5,568 nucleotides of DNA, taken from assembly GCA_964369405.1 (NCBI GenBank), contig CAYJGB010000062.1, positions 1 to 5,568 on the forward strand, written 5' to 3'. Below, in pieces: positions 1 through 5,482 of the stretch. Every line of letters starts with the position of its first letter. The stretch's first letter is position 1. This DNA is from CAYJFG01 sp964369405. GTDB lineage: Bacteria; Bacillota; Clostridia; Oscillospirales; Acutalibacteraceae. Under the pieces are notes generated by a model. It was not told the DNA's origin. It worked only from the letters and a program-made list of their open reading frames with translations, and searched no databases. The translations under genes and the position numbers were made by a program.

Positions 1-29
1 TTAATAAATTACTCAAATATTTTTATCAA

Positions 30-63
30 AGTGTTAAGTTTTTTATTTATCTTCACACTTTTT
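30..63 (+). terminator. Possible plus-strand terminator entering from the left
   Basis: AGTGTTAAG (30-38) pairs with CTTCACACT (51-59), 8 of 9 positions, around a 12-base T-rich loop; T5 (59-63) follows. It may end a plus-strand gene located left of the window, giving convergent terminators with 91-123. The stem is weak and the loop large. Nothing else is seen in bases 1-90. Confidence 0.3.
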
Positions 64-90
64 CTAATGATTTATTTTAAGCTAACAAAT

Positions 91-123
91 AAAAAATCAC
101 TTGCTTAGTAATTAAACAAGTGA
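91..123 (-). terminator. Rho-independent terminator of the 99-aa gene
   Basis: On the minus strand TCACTTGTTTA (123-113) pairs with TAAGCAAGTGA (107-97): 11 pairs including one G-T, with the 5-base loop ATTAC, followed by T6 (96-91) and further A/T. It lies 38 bases past the stop codon at 162. Confidence 0.88.
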
Positions 124-161
124 CTGTTGATTATATTTTTACATTGCTATCATTTTATTTA

Positions 162-461
162 TTATTCTTCTCCTAATAAAAATTCGCTTGGTTTAGATAA
201 CTCTAACTCCAAGCGAATATCATTATAATTATTTAGTTCAGTCATTAATTTATACGCTACATAAAAACCACATCTAAAACTTTCTTCTGCATATTCTTTT
301 GAAATTAAATCTTTGTTATCAATAATTTGTAAAATTAGTTTTCTATGTGGTTTATCTAGCTCATCTATAAGTGTTTGATGTGCTGATGATACCAATTCTT
401 CATATATTTTCGGTGGAGCGAATTTATCGTACTTGTAAAATAAATCTTGTAGTTTACTCAT
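162..461 (-). CDS. Small 99-aa protein, DUF6809-like, function unknown
   Basis: The protein starts MSKLQDLFYKYDKFAPPKIYEE and ends KPSEFLLGEE. It is soluble and mostly helical, with no signal peptide or membrane segment. The layout resembles small Bacillota proteins of the DUF6809 type: an N-terminal 'L..LFY' helix with a Pro turn, a central charged helix, then a helix with 'E.SF..GF..A..LM.EL' (here EESFRCGFYVAYKLMTEL near residues 59-76). The family link comes from pattern only and is moderate; no function is known for it. Such genes are frequent in accessory regions, prophages and conjugative elements of Clostridia. It stands alone, about 630 bases after the restriction operon, has its own SD, and is followed 38 bases later by a clear terminator, so it is probably a monocistronic unit with a promoter in the repeat-rich spacer. 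Confidence 0.77.
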   Translation of the reverse strand: MSKLQDLFYKYDKFAPPKIYEELVSSAHQTLIDELDKPHRKLILQIIDNKDLISKEYAEESFRCGFYVAYKLMTELNNYNDIRLELELSKPSEFLLGEE

Positions 462-468
462 AGTGTTG

Positions 469-475
469 CTCCTTT
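469..475 (-). promoter_or_regulatory. Shine-Dalgarno choosing the start of the 99-aa gene
   Basis: AAAGGAG lies 7 bases (CAACACT) before the ATG at 461-459. An in-frame ATG ten codons upstream (491) has no such site and would place this SD inside the coding region, so the 461 start is preferred. Confidence 0.85.
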
Positions 476-606
476 GTTTTTTGTTAAGCAATACAATATC
501 ACAGGTTGTGGAGAATAGCTATATGTAATTACTACTAAGAAATTTTTTGTCTTTTAAAGAACACTGCAATAAAAACATACTCGAAGCAGTTGTGGTAAAT
601 TCTAAG

Positions 607-623
607 TGCATACTTTTTGCATA
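607..623. repeat. TGCATA-type 17-mer, copy 1
   Basis: TGCATACTTTTTGCATA; the partner is at 816-832 in the same orientation, 209 bases away. Confidence 0.65.
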
Positions 624-698
624 TCAGTGGATATAATCGCATTTTAAAATTGAATATCCCTCTAAATTTCCACACAAAAACCTCAACATATAAAATTT

Positions 699-718
699 AT
701 GTTATCAAAATGTTATCA
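699..718. repeat. Paired ATGTTATC repeat, copy 1
   Basis: ATGTTATC occurs at 699-706 and 710-717, 11 bases apart, as in the copy at 962-981. It overlaps the end of a short inverted repeat, AACATA (685-690) with TATGTT (698-703). Confidence 0.75.
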
Positions 719-768
719 CTTGCAATTTTAACATAAAATATAATGTATAAACTTTCATTAAAATGCAT

Positions 769-803
769 AAAACACGCAAAATATCGGATGTTTTGCGTGT
801 TTT
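769..803. terminator. Perfect 13-bp hairpin with T tract, candidate (bidirectional) terminator
   Basis: AAAACACGCAAAA (769-781) and TTTTGCGTGTTTT (791-803) are exact inverted repeats around the 9-base loop TATCGGATG. On the plus strand the stem runs into a T5 tract (800-804), and on the minus strand it ends in T4. The core CACGC/GCGTG is GC-rich with A/T shoulders, as in bidirectional terminators. On the minus strand it could end the restriction operon, about 290 bases after its last stop. It might instead be an operator-like palindrome. Confidence 0.5.
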
Positions 804-815
804 TCGTATATTATT

Positions 816-832
816 TGCATATTTTTTGCATA
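816..832. repeat. TGCATA-type 17-mer, copy 2
   Basis: TGCATATTTTTTGCATA matches the block at 607-623 at 16 of 17 positions. Each copy holds two TGCATA hexamers, or their GCATA cores, separated by a T tract. Confidence 0.65.
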
Positions 833-870
833 GCAAAGCCATTGGCTACTACTCCCACTCTCCGTTTATA

Positions 871-912
871 GGTGTAAATTATGAGTATTTAGGTACACAA
901 TGTGGTGTAAAT
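871..912. repeat. GGTGTAAAT direct repeat pair with an inverted repeat
   Basis: GGTGTAAAT occurs at 871-879 and 904-912, 33 bases apart. Between them, TACAC (894-898) and GTGTA (905-909) form a 5-bp inverted repeat around AATGTG. Short enough that chance cannot be excluded. Confidence 0.45.
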
Positions 913-961
913 AGGGGAGTTTTCTCTGTATTATCCTCGCTACTCAGATTATTAAAGAAAA

Positions 962-981
962 ATGTTATCAATATGTTATCG
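962..981. repeat. Paired ATGTTATC repeat, copy 2
   Basis: ATGTTATC occurs at 962-969 and 973-980, 11 bases apart, close to one helical turn. The 20-base block matches the one at 699-718 at 18 positions. The second octamer also opens a small palindrome, TTATCGTTGATAA (976-988). Confidence 0.75.
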
Positions 982-1093
982 TTGATAAGGGAGTGTATAA
1001 AAATCGTCTTGTATAAATAACAAATTCATATTTTAAATATCACTTCACTATTTAGACAAATATAAGATTTTAAATTTCAAAATAACTACTTAA

Positions 1094-1474
1094 CTACCAA
1101 ATGCCTGTTTTATTCGAACCTACTCTTTCAATAATACCGTTATTTTTTAGTGCCTCAATATTTCTATCTACAGTCCGTATAGATATAGATAATTCTTCTG
1201 AAATTACTTTTCTTGTTATTTTAGAATTACCTTTAATTAATTTCAATTTAAGAATTTCTTTGTTATTTATGTCGCCACTTATACTGTCATTACTGCCATA
1301 TATACTGTCATTTGCAAGTTCGTTTACTTGCTCACTGAACATAAATGTCACTTCTAAAAAATTCGGTGTAATATCAAAATCACTTCTGTCATACTTTTCT
1401 AAAATCCTACTCATGCCAGAACCTAACAGTTCTATTAGACCAACATCTTTGAATATTCTAATAAAATCACTCTC
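1094..1474 (-). pseudogene. C-terminal remnant of an ATP-binding, HTH accessory protein (COG2865/AlbA_2-like)
   Basis: The open frame begins after an in-frame TAG (1477-1475) and runs 126 codons. It starts ESDFIRIFKDVGLIELLGSG, then MSRILEKYDRSDFDITPNFL. This matches the end of the GHKL-type ATPase domain in large putative transcriptional regulators, where '(L/I)FKD.GL.E..GSG..RI' precedes 'F.ITPNFL.V.F'. The last 56 residues (from DINNKEILKL) form a winged helix, with a recognition helix near SISIRTVDRNIEALKNNGI. Full-length members have some 400-500 residues with an N-terminal DNA-binding AlbA_2 domain; that part is absent here, since the YgjP-like gene occupies the space. Only the internal ATG at 1414 gives a normal start (106 aa), with a weak TTAGG upstream. 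AGGAG at 1472-1476 is better placed but serves only an ATT codon. I favour a deletion remnant; a surviving small HTH protein is possible. Such regulators are common next to type I restriction genes. Confidence 0.68.
1271..1312 (-). repeat. Two-unit imperfect 21-bp tandem repeat
   Basis: Units 1271-1291 and 1292-1312 match at 16 of 21 positions; both end in atactgtcatt on the plus strand. In the remnant frame they encode NDSIYGS and NDSISGD, in the linker between the ATPase end and the winged helix. The unit keeps the reading frame, as in linker expansion by slippage. Confidence 0.7.
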
Positions 1475-1486
1475 CTAAGGATACAC

Positions 1487-2221
1487 TTATTCCACCCTAT
1501 AAGCATAGGTTTCAAGGACTCTTTTTCTCTCTTTCCAATCAGGCATAAGCATAGTTACAAAATCATAAAACTTTTTTGAGTGGTTCGGGTGAATAAAATG
1601 ACAAAATTCATGTAGAACAACATATTCAATAGTATTCCTTGGCACTTCAATAAGTTTTTTATTAAGTGTAATTTGATTTTTTGACGGAATACATGAGCCC
1701 CACCTTGATGTCATCGAACGCATTTTTATATTAGGGTATATTATATCATATTTTTTGAATATAGGATAAATTTCGTTTATTATTTCTTCAAAATATTCTT
1801 TACATTTTGCATCAAGGAAAGTGTTTATAAGTTTCTCTTTTCTTTTAAAATCTAACTTATTTTTAATTTCTAAAAAAAGATATATTCCGTCAGTATAAAC
1901 ATTTTCTTTTTTAGTTTCTAAAACTTTAAGCCTTAGATATTTTCCGAGAAAAAGAAAGCTTTCACCACTTATATACTCTTTTTTAGTAGGAACATATTTT
2001 TTCATATCCTCAAATTTATCTAAGTGAGTAAAGATAAAATTTGACTTACTTGCAATGAAATTCTCTATAAGACTAAGATTAATTGTTTTATTTGCTGATA
2101 CTAAAACTTCACCACTTGATTTTATTCTAAGGTTAATGTTTTTTACATTTTTTCTAATAAGATTATATTCTATAACTCTGCTATCTACTGTTAATCGCCT
2201 TTTTTCAGAAATCTCACTCAT
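1487..2221 (-). CDS. YgjP-like zinc metallopeptidase (DUF45/M48, SprT-type) linked to type I restriction
   Basis: This 244-aa soluble protein belongs to the YgjP-like metallopeptidase family (DUF45, COG1451). The C-terminal half has the zinc site: HEFCH at 204-208 gives two His ligands and the catalytic Glu205, and His214 in HPNHSKKF is the likely third ligand. The family hallmark SRWGSC is at 172-177, preceded by MRSMT. The N-terminal part (about 15-110) is mostly beta strands, including the typical NINLRIKSSGEVLVSA segment near 28-43. There is no signal peptide, so it acts in the cytoplasm. Genes of this family are often seen directly after hsdR in bacteria, but their job there is not established. 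The zero-base gap to hsdR argues for matched expression. Acting on a subunit of the complex, for instance to limit restriction of the host DNA, is an inference. All key residues are present. Confidence 0.93.
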   Translation of the reverse strand: MSEISEKRRLTVDSRVIEYNLIRKNVKNINLRIKSSGEVLVSANKTINLSLIENFIASKSNFIFTHLDKFEDMKKYVPTKKEYISGESFLFLGKYLRLKVLETKKENVYTDGIYLFLEIKNKLDFKRKEKLINTFLDAKCKEYFEEIINEIYPIFKKYDIIYPNIKMRSMTSRWGSCIPSKNQITLNKKLIEVPRNTIEYVVLHEFCHFIHPNHSKKFYDFVTMLMPDWKERKRVLETYAYRVE

Positions 2222-5200
2222 TTAAAACCTCCTAAGTGCAACAGTTTTGATATTTTCTATTATCATGTCAATAGTATCAAATGTTAATTTCAACCCTTTT
2301 TCTTTTTCGATTTCATAAAATAAGTCGTCAATTTCTTGTGCTATTTTTTTATGAATTGTAGTGTTAGCTGACCAGTCTACTTGGTTATGTTTTTCAATAA
2401 TATTTGTGATTTCTAAAGTAGCATAAGTTATAATCTCACTATTATCATTTAAGTTTATTTCATTATCAAGTATAGCACATATAACTCCATAAAAAGCCTG
2501 TGCATGTAAATTCTTTTTTATTTCGCTTGGGTATACAATATCAGTCTTATTTTCTCTAAAATCGTCGAGAAGCGATTTCATTTTTGCAAGATATTCACTT
2601 TCTGATATAACTCTGTCTTTGTATTCCTCTAAAGCTGTCTTTATTTTCTCTGAAAAACTATCGTAATATGCGGGGTTTTCGTCACGTCTTTCGTTTATAG
2701 CTTTCGTCATACTACTTGTAATTGCATCAGCTTTTGATTTAAGCGAGCCTAGTTCCTCGATTTCTTTTTCAAATTCGTCTTTATTTAGTATGTCTATAGG
2801 ATTTGTTATTTGTTTAAGACCTGCTACTGATAGATGGCTATCAAGAAGATTTTGCATTAATGGTTCGTACTCGCTGTTATCAATTGCATCATGATATCTA
2901 ACTTTTACACTTCTTCTAAGTTTTGAATAAAAAATGAAATTATCTTGATAAACTTTGAGTTCATTTCTGTCTATAGCCTCATAAACCACTTCTGAGTTCA
3001 TTGCAATTGATAAATGTTTACCTAAGGCACATATGAAATTATAAAAAGTTTCTCTGGTTTTTTCATCGGCTAAATAGCTTTCCACTTCTTCAGTATCTTT
3101 ATTATCTTTCAATGAGCTAAACAACTCACAAAGATTGCTGTTAGCCTCACGAAGATTTCCTATAACTGACACTACATCAACAATAGTGCCTTTTAAATCC
3201 CTATCATCAAAATTTTCAAGCCCTGCTCCAGTATACGTATCCATTGCATCATTAAGATTAGTAATAAGTCCACGGTAATCCACTATAAGTCCATAATCTT
3301 TACCCTCTGATAGTCTATTTGTTCTTGCGATTGCTTGTAGTAGTCCATGTTCTTTTAATTCTTTATCAATATATAAAACTTGACAGATTGGTGCATCAAA
3401 TCCAGTTAAAAGTTTGCTACAAACTATTAAAATATCAATTTCTCCGTCAGCGAATTTATTTTTTATAGTTTCTTCGTATTTATCACCATCACCATAAGTT
3501 TTTATCATTTTATCCCAGTGTTTACGTACTTTATCGTCTGTTTCATCATCAATATCTTCTGCACCTTCACGCATATCAGGTGGAGAGATTACAACTGCAC
3601 AGGTTAAGTCGGAAAATGTTTCAAAACATTCTAAATATCTAACTGCATCTTTTTTAAAGTTTGTAGCAAGCATAGCTTTAAAGCCTGTATTTTTGTATCC
3701 ATCCGTAAAATGAGTGTCAATATCTAGTGAAATACGTTTTATCCTTGCATCTGTAGAAGTTAAACGTCTAATGCTACTCCATTTCTCTTTTAAATCTTTT
3801 TTTTCTTTATCATTAAGTCTTTTGGTAACTCTCTCAAACCATAAATCTATATTATCTTCATCAACATTTTGTTCTACAAACTTTCCTTCATATATAAGTG
3901 GAACAATCGCACCATCTTCTACACCATCTTTGATAGTATATTTATGAATTAAATCTCCAAACTTTGACATAGTGTTTTTCTCTTTTTTCATAAGTGGCGT
4001 GCCTGTAAATCCTATATAACAAGCATTAGGGAAAACAGTTCTCATTTTTGTTGCAAGACCACCATAGTTTGAACGATGACTTTCATCAACTAACACAAAT
4101 ATATCTTTTGATAAATTTTTGCTTTCCATTCGCTCAGCTGTATTAAATTTATTAATTATGGTAGTGATAACATCAGCTTTATGACTATCTATAAGCTCTA
4201 CTAAATGCTTACCACTTATAGCTCTTGCTGGGTGTAGTCTTGTGTGTGAAAAAGTTTTTGCTATTTGGTTATCAAGTTCTTTTCTATCGGTGATTATTAT
4301 AACTTTTGGGTTTTCTCTTGATAATTCTTGTAACAATAGTTTTGCAAGCATAACCATTGTAAGACTTTTTCCGCTACCTTGAGTATGCCAAACAACACCA
4401 CTTTTGCGATTTCCTTTTACGTCAAAAGTAGTGATAGTTCTCATAGTTTCTTTAATTGCAAAGTATTGTTGATATCTGCATATTTTCTTTACATTTGCAT
4501 CATATAAAACAAAATATTTAATTAAATCTTTCACTCTATCTTTTGAGAAAAGTGAAATGATATTTTTATCTTGTACAGTAGTTTGTCTATTTACAATATT
4601 TGAATTTAGCTGATTTTCCAAAAATTCTGTATCTTCTTCACGCCAAACCGACCAGAATTTTTTAGGTGTGCCTGTGGTTGCGTATTTGACAGTGTTTTTA
4701 TTTGTAGACATTAAGATTTGAGTGAATTTAAAAAGCTGAGGTATCCACTCGGCTTTTTGGTTTCTAATCATCTGTTCTATACCTTGCTCAACTGATATTT
4801 GTGGGATTTTGCACTCGATAACTGCAAATGGAATACCGTTTATAAATAGCACAATATCAGGTCTAGCGTTATGCTCTTTATCTAAACTTTCTACTGCAAA
4901 TTCCTCAGTTATATGAAATACGTTATTCTCAAAATTATCCCAGTCAATATATTTTAGATTAAAGCTAAGGCTTTTTCCATCTCCTACAAATTCAGAGTAA
5001 CTATTACCAAGCAGTAGCATATTAAATATTTTTTCGCTACACTTAACAAGTCCATCATTAAGTGGCAAATCAATTTCCTCTATAGCACGCTCGATATTAG
5101 CAGAAGAAAACTCGTTTTCCACTCCACCAAAAGCGTATCTATTTATTTTTCTAAGCTGTCCACGAAGAACATCTTTTAAAATTACGTCATACTTGCTACC

Positions 5201-5311
5201 ACGCTGTAAAAGTGCATCTTCTGGAGAAATATATTTATATCCCATAGATTTAAGCAGTTCTATTGCTGGAGTTTGGCTTATGTTTTTTTCTAAGTATAGG
5301 TCTTTTAGCAC
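2222..5311 (-). CDS. hsdR: Type I restriction endonuclease subunit R (HsdR)
   Basis: HsdR is the motor and nuclease subunit of a type I restriction-modification complex: it translocates DNA using ATP and cuts unmethylated DNA away from the recognition site. The 1029 residues are the usual length. The N-terminal nuclease domain (about 6-210) has the PD-ExK site as D152 (ARPD), E166 and K168 (IECK), followed by a QMIRNQ segment. The superfamily 2 motor has Walker A QGSGKS at 311-316, motif Ia TDRKELDNQ near 341, the DEAD-box type DESH at 409-412, motif III GFTGTP at 434-439, motif V TGFDAP at 636-641 and motif VI QAIARTNR at 659-666, then DYRG at 678-681. Residues from about 700 onward form the helical C-terminal region typical of this subunit, which contacts the methylase core. 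No frameshift or missing catalytic residue is seen, so it should be active. It is co-transcribed with hsdS, and its last codons encode the SD of the next gene. Confidence 0.98.
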   Translation of the reverse strand: MLKDLYLEKNISQTPAIELLKSMGYKYISPEDALLQRGSKYDVILKDVLRGQLRKINRYAFGGVENEFSSANIERAIEEIDLPLNDGLVKCSEKIFNMLLLGNSYSEFVGDGKSLSFNLKYIDWDNFENNVFHITEEFAVESLDKEHNARPDIVLFINGIPFAVIECKIPQISVEQGIEQMIRNQKAEWIPQLFKFTQILMSTNKNTVKYATTGTPKKFWSVWREEDTEFLENQLNSNIVNRQTTVQDKNIISLFSKDRVKDLIKYFVLYDANVKKICRYQQYFAIKETMRTITTFDVKGNRKSGVVWHTQGSGKSLTMVMLAKLLLQELSRENPKVIIITDRKELDNQIAKTFSHTRLHPARAISGKHLVELIDSHKADVITTIINKFNTAERMESKNLSKDIFVLVDESHRSNYGGLATKMRTVFPNACYIGFTGTPLMKKEKNTMSKFGDLIHKYTIKDGVEDGAIVPLIYEGKFVEQNVDEDNIDLWFERVTKRLNDKEKKDLKEKWSSIRRLTSTDARIKRISLDIDTHFTDGYKNTGFKAMLATNFKKDAVRYLECFETFSDLTCAVVISPPDMREGAEDIDDETDDKVRKHWDKMIKTYGDGDKYEETIKNKFADGEIDILIVCSKLLTGFDAPICQVLYIDKELKEHGLLQAIARTNRLSEGKDYGLIVDYRGLITNLNDAMDTYTGAGLENFDDRDLKGTIVDVVSVIGNLREANSNLCELFSSLKDNKDTEEVESYLADEKTRETFYNFICALGKHLSIAMNSEVVYEAIDRNELKVYQDNFIFYSKLRRSVKVRYHDAIDNSEYEPLMQNLLDSHLSVAGLKQITNPIDILNKDEFEKEIEELGSLKSKADAITSSMTKAINERRDENPAYYDSFSEKIKTALEEYKDRVISESEYLAKMKSLLDDFRENKTDIVYPSEIKKNLHAQAFYGVICAILDNEINLNDNSEIITYATLEITNIIEKHNQVDWSANTTIHKKIAQEIDDLFYEIEKEKGLKLTFDTIDMIIENIKTVALRRF
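2228..2233 (-). promoter_or_regulatory. Shine-Dalgarno of the YgjP-like gene inside the hsdR end
   Basis: AGGAGG is formed by the two Arg codons of the hsdR C-terminus (Arg-Arg-Phe-stop) and lies 6 bases before the ATG at 2221-2219. The ATG follows the hsdR TAA with no gap, so the two genes are very likely translationally coupled. Confidence 0.85.
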
Positions 5312-5318
5312 TTATATA

Positions 5319-5324
5319 CCTCCT
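5319..5324 (-). promoter_or_regulatory. Shine-Dalgarno of hsdR deciding a GTG start
   Basis: A perfect AGGAGG sits 7 bases (TATATAA) before the GTG at 5311-5309. It lies in the 14-base gap after the 51-codon ORF. There is no in-frame ATG close by, so the GTG is the start; its strong SD may offset the weaker initiation codon. Confidence 0.85.
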
Positions 5325-5325
5325 G

Positions 5326-5481
5326 TTAGTTTATTGCACTAAAGTATATTAACAATTTTTCTAGTGCTTCCTGTTCTGTGTTGCTTTTTTCAATAATAGC
5401 TTTAATATCAAGTTTTTGTTTTTCGGTATAGTTAGGCGAATTATCTACAATACTTTTCAGTATTTCTTTGTTAATATCCAT
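5326..5481 (-). CDS. Small 51-aa protein of unknown function between hsdS and hsdR
   Basis: This ORF starts with ATG one base after the hsdS stop codon and ends 14 bases before the hsdR start. A GAGGG Shine-Dalgarno (5488-5492) lies 6 bases upstream of the ATG. The protein begins MDINKEILKSIVDN and ends EALEKLLIYFSAIN. It is charged, rich in Lys, Glu and Ile, has no Cys, no signal peptide and no membrane segment, and looks like two or three short helices (about residues 3-13, 19-33 and 35-48). I do not recognise the family. The exact fit between two real genes, the proper start signal and the amphipathic pattern favour a real small gene. It could be a helper or regulator of the restriction complex, or simply a translated spacer that couples hsdR translation to hsdS. 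Function is not shown by the sequence. Confidence 0.62.
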   Translation of the reverse strand: MDINKEILKSIVDNSPNYTEKQKLDIKAIIEKSNTEQEALEKLLIYFSAIN

Positions 5482-5482
5482 A

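Larger units (their letters stand above)
492..1093. other. Repeat-rich intergenic region without a convincing gene
   Basis: No open frame here has both a ribosome binding site and protein-like composition. The stretch is AT-rich and holds several short repeats, annotated separately: a 13-bp hairpin, two ATGTTATC pairs, two TGCATA-type 17-mers and a GGTGTAAAT pair. The promoter of the 99-aa gene at 461 should lie in its left part, but I could not pick clear -35 and -10 boxes. On the plus strand, TTGCAA (720-725) and TGTATA (744-749), 18 bases apart, make a possible promoter pointing into the hairpin at 769. The operon ending at 1094 has no U-tailed hairpin right after its stop, so the 769-803 hairpin is the nearest candidate terminator. 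Confidence 0.6.

Noticed and set aside
462..491. Ten extra N-terminal codons for the 99-aa gene (start at 491)
   Set aside because: The upstream ATG has no SD, whereas the ATG at 461 has AAAGGAG at 7 bases.
480..760. Promoter for the 99-aa gene
   Set aside because: Several partial -10-like and -35-like words exist on the minus strand, but no pair has good sequence and spacing.
763..1020. 85-codon plus-strand ORF
   Set aside because: It has no ribosome binding site, its start lies at the edge of the 769-803 hairpin, it crosses the repeats, and the translation resembles no family I know.
1437..1470. Short GTG-started minus-strand peptide (VILLEYSKMLV) after the peptidase gene
   Set aside because: Only 11 codons, and AGGAG is just one base before the GTG, too close for initiation; the overlapping remnant frame has family motifs.
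1101..1478. 125-codon plus-strand ORF
   Set aside because: It is the antisense shadow of the regulator remnant, whose own frame carries clear family motifs.
3714..3947. 77-codon plus-strand ORF
   Set aside because: It lies wholly inside hsdR on the opposite strand; its Ser/Leu-rich composition is a shadow of Lys/Glu-rich helices.
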